DNA from: a virus | Direction: 5' to 3' (one strand) | DNA: 39,400 bases | Virus record (IMG/VR): IMGVR_UViG_3300023179_000241 | Location: 1 to 39,400 of that record | Shown here: positions 12,516 through 21,200 of the stretch, one piece after another | Position numbering within the stretch: position 1 is the first letter of the stretch | Layout of the letters: the number at the start of each line of letters is the position of its first letter | The notes under the pieces: generated by a model | The model's input: the letters and a program-made list of their open reading frames with translations, nothing else | Databases searched by the model: none | What the model was told of the DNA's origin: nothing | Program-made: the position numbers and the translations under genes

Positions 12516-13522
12516 GCGATTTCACCGGTTCTGAGGCTGTGGATACGGGTTCCGAGGGTTCTTCGGGCGTCTCGAATGACGACCTCGTTGCTGCCGCGCG
12601 TGCGGCCATGCACGGCGACGCTGGCTCTGTGACCAAGGCTGCGTCGAACGACATCGCCGAGGCCCATCTTGGTGCCTCTGAGGCCGAGGAAGAGGCTCCT
12701 AAGCCTGCTCGTGCTGCTCCCCAGGCTGCGGAAGACGACATCGACCCGCGCGAAGTCATCCGTAACCGCATGGAGAAGGCCCGTGCGGCCAAGCAAGCCA
12801 AAGCCGAGGCTCGTCGTCAGGCCGAGATGGCCGAAAAACTGCGTGAATACGAGCAGATGCGCTCGTTTGAGGCTCCCAAGGCGTCGTCTTTCGACGTGGA
12901 TGGCTTCAAGAGCAAGCTCAAGACCTCTCCGCTGACGGCTTTGCAGGAGCTTGGCATCAACCTGGACGAGTTTACGCAGGCTGCGCTGGAGGAGAACACT
13001 CCGCAGTCGAAGATGCTCGCCCAGATGCAGGCTCTCCAGGCCAAGATTGATGCTTTCGAGCGTCAGCAGCAAGAAGCGCAGGAGATGTCCCGCCGCAAGG
13101 CTGAAGAGGCGGAGACTTTGCGTGAGCAGCAGGAGTTTTGCTCGATGATTACGAGCGAAGACTACCCGTCTCTCTACGAGTGGTTCTCCGACGACCCGTA
13201 CGCGCTCATTCGTGAGGCCGAAGGCGTTGCGCGCGACTTCCTCTCCCGTGGTGGGGACCCTGACGAGGTTCAGGACGAGGACATCGCGTGGTTCCTTGAG
13301 CAAAAGTACTCGAAGAAGCTCGGCAGCATCAAGGGCAAGAGCGCGGCCAAAGCGGCTGCCCAGCCCGCGCCAGCTACTAGCAAGCCCCGGTCGCCGTCTC
13401 AGGCTTCTGCATCCGAGACACGGCTCGGGGGTCCGAAAAACCTCTATGATCTTAGCCGGGATGAGCAGACGGCTATGCTTATCGAGGTGGCCCGTCAAGA
13501 GATGCAGAAGTCAGCAAACTAA
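12512..13522 (+). CDS. Capsid scaffolding protein
   Basis: A 336-residue, highly charged protein in an ATGA overlap with the portal gene. It has an acidic, disordered N-terminus and a long helical middle (RNRMEKARAAKQAKAEARRQ, then MQALQAKIDAFERQQQEAQE with heptads). A helical region near DEVQDEDIAWFLEQKYSKKL precedes a basic and polar tail. Position directly before the major capsid gene and this composition are typical of scaffold proteins, which guide prohead assembly and leave before packaging. Confidence 0.8.
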   Translation: MSDFTGSEAVDTGSEGSSGVSNDDLVAAARAAMHGDAGSVTKAASNDIAEAHLGASEAEEEAPKPARAAPQAAEDDIDPREVIRNRMEKARAAKQAKAEARRQAEMAEKLREYEQMRSFEAPKASSFDVDGFKSKLKTSPLTALQELGINLDEFTQAALEENTPQSKMLAQMQALQAKIDAFERQQQEAQEMSRRKAEEAETLREQQEFCSMITSEDYPSLYEWFSDDPYALIREAEGVARDFLSRGGDPDEVQDEDIAWFLEQKYSKKLGSIKGKSAAKAAAQPAPATSKPRSPSQASASETRLGGPKNLYDLSRDEQTAMLIEVARQEMQKSAN

Positions 13523-13531
13523 GGAAAAGTC

Positions 13532-14848
13532 ATGCCTATCTCCAGCAATGTCACCGCCGTTGAGCAAGTCCTCAAGCTCCTCTACAAGAAGGGCGTCCCC
13601 AACCTCTCGTACAACAAGCAGGCTCTTCTCTCGAAGATCCCGGTTGTCTCCGACTTCACGGGCGAGAAGAAGGTGCTCGCGCTCCAGACCACCAACCCGC
13701 AGGGCTTCGGTGCGGACTTCACCCGCGCCTACGCGCACCGCGACTCGGCTGAGTCCTATCGCCGCTTCGAGCTGTTCCGCGTTCAGCACTACGGCTTCGC
13801 GCAGGTTGCTGGCGAGGTCATGCGCACGGCGGTCGACCCCGGCTCGCTCGTAAACGTGTGGCGTAACCGCACCGAGAGCGTCGTCCGCGGCATGCAGAAC
13901 AGTGCCGGCCGTCTCATCTACGGCTCGGGCACGGGCCGCATCGGCGCCGTCAGCGCGCTCGGCACCACGTCGACCACCGTGACCCTCTCGAACTCCGCCG
14001 ACGTGGCGAACTTCGAGGCCGGCATGTACATCACGATGTACACGTCGGAGTCGTTCGCGGCGCAGTACGTTGACTTCAGCGGCGGCGCTCCGACGAACAC
14101 GTTCAGCTCGACGAACATGGTTCGCAAGATCGACGCGGTTAACCGCGATCTTGCGACTGGCGCGGCGACGCTCACGCTCGACACGGCTGCTACTTGGCCG
14201 GCTGGCGCCATCATCGTCCGCGACGGTGACGGCATCGTCCCGAACGGTACGGCGACGAGCTACGACACCAACGCGCGCTCGCCGGCGGGCATCAAGCAGT
14301 GGATCTCGGGCAGTCTCATCGGTCAGCAGCCGTTTGGCAACACGCTCTTCGGTCTCGACCGTTCGAGCGACAAAGTTCGCCTTGGCGGCTCGGTCGTCAA
14401 CGCCGCTGGCAAGAACATGGTCGAGGCCCTCCAGGACCTCGAATCCAACATCCTCTTCCAGGGCATGGGCTACCCGACGGCCATTGCGGCCAATACGCTC
14501 GACATCGCGACCCTCAAGAAGTCGGCGCTCTCGGACGTCATCCGTATTCCGGCGCAAGACCCGAAGCAGAACCTCAACTACCAGTCGGTCGTGTTCCTCG
14601 GCCAGAACGGCGCCATCCCGTTCATTGAGGACCCGTTCTGCCCGCGTGGCGAGGCGTACATGCTCAACCTCCCGTCGTGGAGCATCTCCACGGCGCCGGG
14701 CGGCATGTTCCAGCTTGTCGACTGGGACGGCGTGAACTTCCTCCGTCTCATGGACTCGGACGACTACCAGGCGCGCTTCGCGTCGTACTACCAGATCGGT
14801 TGCGACAACCCCGGCTCCAACGGCTACCTCTACGGCTGGGGCGCCTGA
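13532..14848 (+). CDS. Major capsid protein
   Basis: A 438-residue protein after the scaffold gene, preceded by AAGGAAAAG. The N-terminus (MPISSNVTAVEQVLKLLYKK) is followed by LSKIPVVSDFTGEKKVLALQ and a long body with GFAQVAGEVMRTAVDPG and GMQNSAGRLIYGSGTGRIGA. A beta-rich segment carries LGTTSTTVTLSNSADVANFE. Later come NMVEALQDLESNILFQGMGY and VVFLGQNGAIPFIEDPFCPR, with a C-terminal receptor of PSWSISTAPGG. These features and the length fit HK97-fold capsid proteins of podovirus-like phages. Confidence 0.85.
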   Translation: MPISSNVTAVEQVLKLLYKKGVPNLSYNKQALLSKIPVVSDFTGEKKVLALQTTNPQGFGADFTRAYAHRDSAESYRRFELFRVQHYGFAQVAGEVMRTAVDPGSLVNVWRNRTESVVRGMQNSAGRLIYGSGTGRIGAVSALGTTSTTVTLSNSADVANFEAGMYITMYTSESFAAQYVDFSGGAPTNTFSSTNMVRKIDAVNRDLATGAATLTLDTAATWPAGAIIVRDGDGIVPNGTATSYDTNARSPAGIKQWISGSLIGQQPFGNTLFGLDRSSDKVRLGGSVVNAAGKNMVEALQDLESNILFQGMGYPTAIAANTLDIATLKKSALSDVIRIPAQDPKQNLNYQSVVFLGQNGAIPFIEDPFCPRGEAYMLNLPSWSISTAPGGMFQLVDWDGVNFLRLMDSDDYQARFASYYQIGCDNPGSNGYLYGWGA

Positions 14849-14872
14849 GCAGCCACCAGATAGGAGAAAGCC

Positions 14873-15790
14873 ATGCAAGGCACTGCACTTCGGTCCCAAC
14901 TGCGGACCAATGTCCCTGGCTTCATGTCGACTGTGGGTACGCTCACGGTCGACGGAAGCGGCGTTCCCGCTGTCGGCGTCGGGAAGAACTTCACGGTCGG
15001 CCGTGGCGTTCTCTCGCTCACCGTCGCGGCAAGCCCGACCATCGTCGGCGCTCCGAACGGCACGTACACCAACGTCCCCATCACGACGGCGAGCGGCACC
15101 ACTGGTGTCTGCTCGCTCACCGTGGCGGGCGGCGCTGGCGTCATCAGCACGGCTACGGTCACGGCCCCTGGCTATGACTATACCGCTGCTGCCACGATGA
15201 ACGTGGCGGTCGGCTCGCTCTTCTGGACCGGCGCCGTCCTCTCGGCTGGCTCTGGTCTGACGAACGGCACCTACTTCGTGCCGATCCTCAACACGAGCGG
15301 CAACGGCATGATCGCGCGTGTCGTGGTGGCGGGCAACGTCATCTCGACCGTCACGGTCAACCCGGCGACGGCGGCTGGCACGGCGGTGGGCTCCAACTAC
15401 GGTACGGGCGTCATCACCTACAACCTGCCGGCGAACGCGCTCTACTCGGGTTCTCCGGCCATCACCGGCTCGTTCAGCCTGACCCCGAACCCGGTCATCA
15501 CGGTGGGCACCATCACCTCCGTCGTTACCGGCAACTTCTCGGTCATCTACGCTGGCCGCGTGTTCTCGACGGTGGCTGGCCTGGCGACGCCCATCGTTCG
15601 TCCCGGCAACACCTTCTTTACCGTTGGCTACCGTTTTGGCGGACAGACCTACGCAAACTTCACCACGCTCAAGAACGTCACGTCCGGAACCCCGAACGTT
15701 GCTGACTTGACTGGCTCGTCGGCAACGCCATCGAACGGTGACGGCTTCGCGTTCCAGATTATCTCGACCGATACCGAGGTAACGGTCTGA
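14873..15790 (+). CDS. Beta-repeat structural protein, probable capsid decoration or minor head protein
   Basis: A 305-residue protein rich in glycine, threonine and valine. It holds two related modules: GTYTNVPITTASGTTGVCSL with a following VISTATVTAPGYDY, and GTYFVPILNTSGNGMIARVV with VISTVTVNPAT. These alternating strands resemble Ig-like or beta-sandwich repeats used on capsid or tail surfaces. The C-terminus (FFTVGYRFGGQTYANFTTLK) is different and may be the anchoring part. TAGGAGAAAG precedes ATG 14873. Position right after the capsid gene favours decoration of the head, but a tail role is possible. Confidence 0.65.
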   Translation: MQGTALRSQLRTNVPGFMSTVGTLTVDGSGVPAVGVGKNFTVGRGVLSLTVAASPTIVGAPNGTYTNVPITTASGTTGVCSLTVAGGAGVISTATVTAPGYDYTAAATMNVAVGSLFWTGAVLSAGSGLTNGTYFVPILNTSGNGMIARVVVAGNVISTVTVNPATAAGTAVGSNYGTGVITYNLPANALYSGSPAITGSFSLTPNPVITVGTITSVVTGNFSVIYAGRVFSTVAGLATPIVRPGNTFFTVGYRFGGQTYANFTTLKNVTSGTPNVADLTGSSATPSNGDGFAFQIISTDTEVTV

Positions 15791-16020
15791 TGAAGGGCAA
15801 AGGCCTGCTCATCGCCATGCTCGGCAAGGGCAAGGGCGGCGGCATGAACGAGGAGGAAGGCCCCTCCTCGTCCAAGATGGAATCGGACGGCCCTTCGCCT
15901 GAGAAGGTGAAGATGTTCCGCAAGATGCGGAAGGCGTTCGAGTCCGGCGACGACGAGTCCGGCGCCATGGCATTCGAGGCGCTTGCCTCGATGTGTGGCG
16001 ACGACTACGAAGACGAATGA
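15790..16020 (+). CDS. Small charged protein after the head genes (76 aa)
   Basis: Overlaps the previous stop as TGATG. The N-terminus is basic and glycine-rich (MKGKGLLIAMLGKGKGGGMN), the middle is serine- and acid-rich, and the end is acidic (GDDDES, CGDDYEDE). Such small proteins between capsid and tail adaptor genes are common and often structural, but no family is recognised. Confidence 0.6.
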   Translation: MKGKGLLIAMLGKGKGGGMNEEEGPSSSKMESDGPSPEKVKMFRKMRKAFESGDDESGAMAFEALASMCGDDYEDE

Positions 16021-16037
16021 AGGTATAGGGGTTCACC

Positions 16038-17816
16038 ATGGCTCTCACGAGAACGCTTGCTCAGCTTCGAGAGGAAGTACGCCAACGTGCGGACATGGTG
16101 AACTCCGCCTTCGTTACGAACGCCGAAGTCGACCGCTGCATCAACCAGTCGTGGGCGCAGCTCTACGACCGGTTGCTTGCGACGGGCGAAGACTACTACA
16201 TCAAGTATGTCGACATCGGCCCGCAGCAGTCTCAATCGTCCGCTGCCTCGGCCTACGAGATGGTGAGCGGAAGTCCGGCATATACCTTTTCGGTAGACCC
16301 AGTTCTGATTGGCCAGAACTGCTGGTCAGTTGGCATTTCACGAATCGTCGCGATTGACGCCGAGACGGCTGAGACCACGGCCGTAGCGGCGACTGGTGCG
16401 AACCTGCGCGTAAAGGCTTGCTACGACGGCGTTCGGTTTGTGACGGTGCAGGCAACCAACAGTGTGGTTGGGGTACTCCCGACAACGCCGACGCCAACAG
16501 CCGCATTTGCGACCACGGCATGGTCTCCAGCCCTTGGGGCAAACGAGACGATCAACGCTGATTCTGGCGTCGTGTTCGACACGGCCACGTCAAAGTATTT
16601 GACCGCCATCTGGGATTCGGTAGCAGGCACGGCGCGAGTAGTGCGATTTTCGGTGGCGGGAACGACGGCCGTGATTGACGTGTCGTCCGCATCCGTCCCA
16701 TCCGTATCGCCATCAGCCCCGCTACTTGCGTACTGCCGACCTGGCTTTGTCGCCATTGTGGCGAACGGCACGTTCTACGAGTTCGACACGACCACGCTCG
16801 CGGCCACGACGACCGTGCCTGGATTGCCGACGATGGTCGGAGGAGCCGCATACGACGCGGCGACGCAGCGCGCAGTGGTATGCGCGGACCAGGGCGTATT
16901 GCCTCAATACACGGTTGTCTCAATCTCAACGGCGTCCATCGTTGGGACGCTGGACAGCGCCATTACAGCGGCCGGCGGAGTGGTCGGGGCGAGTTTCCCA
17001 ACGTCCACGCCTGATGGGACGTGGCTGGTGAGTGCGGTCACCTCAACACCTCCGTCGTTCAACGGGGCTCCGGCCATACTGGAAGTGGACCCCGCGACCC
17101 TCGCGTGCGAGGTCGTCATCTCGATGCCTAAATCTGGAGGCTACTGGGCCTTTGCGCCATCGTCTGGGACGGTGCTCGCAAATAGGAGCGCAAACCCTCT
17201 GTGGGCTCCGCTCGGGTCGTTTTACACGGCTAACTTCGCCTACAGGCGTCAAGTCATCACGTCGACCGCCTTTGCCGACTTCCAAGACTTTACGTCGTCG
17301 AACGGGCAGCCTGCGACGGATGTTTACCAGGTTCGAGGCGTCGACGCGGTGTACTCGGGAAACAGCGTCGTCAACCTCCCAAGGTTTAACTGGGAAGAGC
17401 GCAACATCTACAATGCTACTCCAGCTCTCACGCCGTACTTCCCAATCGTCGCGTATCGCGTGATTCAGAACCCGATCACCGGGAACGATTGCATCGAGTT
17501 TATCCCGTCCACGTCAAGTGGCGTGAGCTACTACCGAGTCTGGTACTACCCGAACCCGAAGGTGCTCACGCAGAACACCGACACGATTGACGGTCGATCT
17601 GGATGGGAAGAGTGGGTCGTCATCGATGCGGCCATGAAGCTGCTCGCCAAGGAAGAGAGCGACACGTCTCAGCTTGAGCGCGAGGCGCAGCGCGTGTGGG
17701 CGAGGATTATGAACGTCGTCGAGAACCGTGATGCGGGCCAGGGGAAGCGCATTACGGACGTGTCCTTCAACTCGGGCATGTGGCCATACTCGTCTAGCTA
17801 TCCACGACGCTTCTAG
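16038..17816 (+). CDS. Tail adaptor (gp11-like) with a large inserted domain
   Basis: Residues 1-85 (TRTLAQLREEVRQRADMVNS, then NAEVDRCINQSWAQLYDRLL) and 426-592 (YQVRGVDAVYSGN, LPRFNWEERN, IDGRSGWEEWVVIDAAMKLL, NRDAGQGKRITDV) match the two halves of a phage adaptor family that joins portal to nozzle. The family is usually about 200-250 residues with these halves contiguous. Residues about 86-425 are extra, with repeated blade-like units such as FDTATSKYLTAIWD, YEFDTTTLAATTTV and AAYDAATQRAVVCADQG. These suggest a beta-propeller or similar surface domain. GGGG precedes ATG 16038 weakly. The family comparison is from memory. Confidence 0.75.
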   Translation: MALTRTLAQLREEVRQRADMVNSAFVTNAEVDRCINQSWAQLYDRLLATGEDYYIKYVDIGPQQSQSSAASAYEMVSGSPAYTFSVDPVLIGQNCWSVGISRIVAIDAETAETTAVAATGANLRVKACYDGVRFVTVQATNSVVGVLPTTPTPTAAFATTAWSPALGANETINADSGVVFDTATSKYLTAIWDSVAGTARVVRFSVAGTTAVIDVSSASVPSVSPSAPLLAYCRPGFVAIVANGTFYEFDTTTLAATTTVPGLPTMVGGAAYDAATQRAVVCADQGVLPQYTVVSISTASIVGTLDSAITAAGGVVGASFPTSTPDGTWLVSAVTSTPPSFNGAPAILEVDPATLACEVVISMPKSGGYWAFAPSSGTVLANRSANPLWAPLGSFYTANFAYRRQVITSTAFADFQDFTSSNGQPATDVYQVRGVDAVYSGNSVVNLPRFNWEERNIYNATPALTPYFPIVAYRVIQNPITGNDCIEFIPSTSSGVSYYRVWYYPNPKVLTQNTDTIDGRSGWEEWVVIDAAMKLLAKEESDTSQLEREAQRVWARIMNVVENRDAGQGKRITDVSFNSGMWPYSSSYPRRF

Positions 17817-17825
17817 GAGGCTCCA

Positions 17826-18245
17826 ATGCCGAAGCAGGACAAGCCATCTCAGTTCCTTGTCCGCGACGCCAAGGACCCGCTCGCCAATGCGGTGCAGGAG
17901 TCGCTTGCGCAGGTCACCAAGAGCCTTCGCCAGCAGCCTCCTCCGAAGCAGCTCGTCAGCAGTCTCTCGAAGCAGATGCCCGATCAGGGTATTACGTTTA
18001 AGCCTGGCCAGATTGTTGACATCCCTCACGGCCTTGGGCGTAACGCGGCTGGGTTCAACATCGCCAAGGTCGTGACCGACACGCCAAACGCGAACAGTGC
18101 TCCATATGCCGCTCCCAACCTGCAAGTGGTTGAAGTTCCAGGCCCACTGGGGCAGAAGATCATGCGTCTTCGCCTCATCCCGCCGAAAGACCAAAACGGG
18201 GATGACATCCTGGACCCCGTTCGATTGAACCTGGAGATTTTCTGA
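17826..18245 (+). CDS. Small structural protein between adaptor and nozzle (139 aa)
   Basis: ATG 17826 follows AGGAGG. The N-terminus is polar and helical (ANAVQESLAQVTKSLRQQPP). The C-terminal two-thirds contain FKPGQIVDIPHGLGRNAAGF and a strand-rich part ending VRLNLEIF. The PHGLGR motif is frequent in small virion proteins of podovirus-like phages, encoded near the tail genes. It overlaps the next gene as TGATG, so the two are probably made together. Confidence 0.65.
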   Translation: MPKQDKPSQFLVRDAKDPLANAVQESLAQVTKSLRQQPPPKQLVSSLSKQMPDQGITFKPGQIVDIPHGLGRNAAGFNIAKVVTDTPNANSAPYAAPNLQVVEVPGPLGQKIMRLRLIPPKDQNGDDILDPVRLNLEIF

Positions 18246-21200
18246 TGCCGACTCGTGACCAAGTTCTTCAGGTTCCCTTTGTCGGCAGCATCGACGAGTA
18301 CACGGACCCGGACCAGCTTCAGCCTCCTACGATGGCCTCGCTGGAGAACGCCGTCGTACGCAAGACGGGCCGCATCGAGAAGCGCGAAGGCTTCGAGTAC
18401 ATCCAGAAGACTGGTGTTCCTGGCACTCCGGCCCAGACGTTTGCTGGTACGGCACTTCCTGTTGATATGCAGGCGCTGAGCGCATACAGCGGCAAGGACG
18501 GTTCAAAGCTGCTCCTGGCTGCTGGTGATACGCTGTTTGAGTATGTTGGCTCAGATGCCGATCACGGCTACCGGGCCGTAAACAAGCTGCCGTCGTGCTA
18601 TGGGACGCTGCACCCCGTTGATTCTACTGGCGGCGAGGTAATCGAAGTCGAGTCGATGCTGAGCGACGACGGGCAACTTCGTTGCACTGTCTGGGTGCTT
18701 GGGTATCGGAACGGCCAGGACCTGACAAACGATCGAGCTGTCTCGACGCAGCCGGTTGGAACACATGGCGTGTATGCAGCCGTGCAGCGCGTTTCTGATG
18801 GAGCGTTCGTTACGGCACCTGTGAGAATCAAGGATTCATTTGGTAATGACACGACTCGGTGCAGCGACCTGCGAATGGCTATGTCGAGGGGTTCTTCGGG
18901 AAACGATCGTCATTGGGTCGTAGCATTCCGTAGAGACTACTCAGTCATCGAGGCATTCGCCGTCATCTCGACGAGCGGAAGCATCAAGTCGACGGACTTG
19001 ATTCAAACTCCGTTCACAGGTCGTCCGTACTGGAGATCGTTTGATATTACAGGTGTCTACAACGAGCAGTACATGCTGTTTGCATACTGCGAACCAGACA
19101 CATCTCCAGCGTCGTCTGACGTGCTTCTAAAGTTGCTGTCGTTCGATGTTACAACTGGAGCCTTCTCCATCGTGCATACCTACGGTGGAGGCGTCCTGGA
19201 TGCTGCAAACGCATATGGCTCAACGACGTACAGCGTTCATGACTGGAATCGACGTACTCCGCGTGGCGTAGTGCTTGAGAGCAGCCCTGTCACGTCAACC
19301 GTTGCTATCTCTGTGCGAACTGTCCATGAGATGGACACTGCTCCACTGTATCTTGATGGCAAGTTTGTGGTTACTCGTGCAAACTGCTCGACATCAACGA
19401 TCTCGATTGCGTTTGACGAGTTTGCATGGCTTCACCGTTCTGGTTTTCAGACCGAGGATAGCTTCGCTCTGTTCTCAACTGGCGCGATGTACCAGAGCAA
19501 GTACAGCGGAAGTTCTAGCGCGACTGGTACTAGAATCTATCCGTTTGTCTACTCTGCGCTGACATCGCCACTGTCTGTTGTTACGGCTGAGTTTGACGAT
19601 GGGTCTGTGCAAACGTACTCGCTTAGCCTTGTTGTTCAGGGCAGCCTTACTGCGTACAACAACCCAACCATCTTTCGAGGAAGTCCTTCTAACACGAGGA
19701 TTGTGAACTCTGGCGTCTTCGCGAATCAGCTTCGCCAGCTTCACCAGTACCCATCGGACAACTCCGTCAATGTTATTGAGCCGAACAATGTGGCTCTAAC
19801 ATCCATAGACGATGCTGCCATTAACCAGAGAAACGTAACGAGCGTGCGCATCGCTGGCGCTAACGTCGTTAGTCTTGCACTGGCAAACTCGGTTAGGTTC
19901 TGCCGACTGTCCAGCGCAGCAGGAGTTAAGTGTCTTGCTGTCATCGCTTTTGATGCAGCTGGCATCCCAGTAGAGGTTGATCTCTATGATGGGCGTGGAG
20001 ACGTGACGGCGAATGTGCTCGGAGCACCAGCTCTGACGGACATCATCTCAATTGAGACCAGAGCCAATCCATACAGCGGCGCGTGGGGCGCTCCGATTGC
20101 GGTGCCTCCAGCAACCATCCGCGTGTTTGACGACTTCAACAGTGCCGTTGGAAACACCAACACAAGTCCAGTTTTTAACGACATTGGCGCGAACACTCAG
20201 CCTGTTGCGCAGACTATTGTCGAAACGAGCGTAGGCGTTGAACAGTGTGTTCATCGTTGGGACGTTGCGACAGTTGGGAACTCTATCATCCTCGCGGTGT
20301 CATCCGTATCGGCTGCAACATTCAGTGGTCCAAACGGAGATGCGCCACTTGGCTACGTTAGTCCGTTTGCTCGAAGCAACTACTTCGAGGTGTACCCGTG
20401 GGTACCTGCGTTTCAAACAAGGTGGGACCTCAACGATTACGCGACAACGGGATCATCTGTCGCAAGGCCAATCTGGTGTGCGGTTGGCGGGCCATGGAGA
20501 ATGACTGGCGGATTGGTTAAGCTGTCCAGTGACAGGTATGGATGCGTGCTTATGCCTGGCGGAGACGATCTTCAGAGAAGTTCGTTCTTTGTCTCGTTTA
20601 CGAACGGCGAGGCGACCGTCCAAACGAGCCTCGACCCGATTGATGGAACGCCAGTCCAGTATGCTGGTGGCGTTGTCTATGATGGCAACAAAGGTGTCTT
20701 CGTCGAGTCGATGAACATGCCGCGCACCGCAGCGGTTCCACTCAACTGTCCTAGGTTTAGCTCGGACGGAGCTTACCTGTTCTCGCTTGGAGCCATTCGT
20801 CAGGGGCAGAATGTCGGCGGCAGCGACATCTTTGCCTTGGACTACTCGTTCTCAGCGAAGGACTGGAGGTCGATGAAGCAGTGGGGTGACTACACCGTTG
20901 TCAACGGTGGCATTCCAAGCTCGTTTGACGGCTCATCTTGCAGTGAAGTCGCGATGCTGTTGTGGCCGCAGCGAGACCTGACAAGCATCGCGTATGAACC
21001 AGACCCAGCGTTGCTGTATGACCCAAATGCCAAGTTTTCACCAGGGAATCTTTGGACGCTGAACTCTTCGGCGTATCGAACGTATTCGTTTGGTGGTCCG
21101 TTTTTGATCAACATCTCAAGGCCATGGTTTGCCTACGAGGCTGGTTTTAAAGCCAAGAACGAGTTCACCGACGAGTATCTTAATCCTACTGGAATCGACA

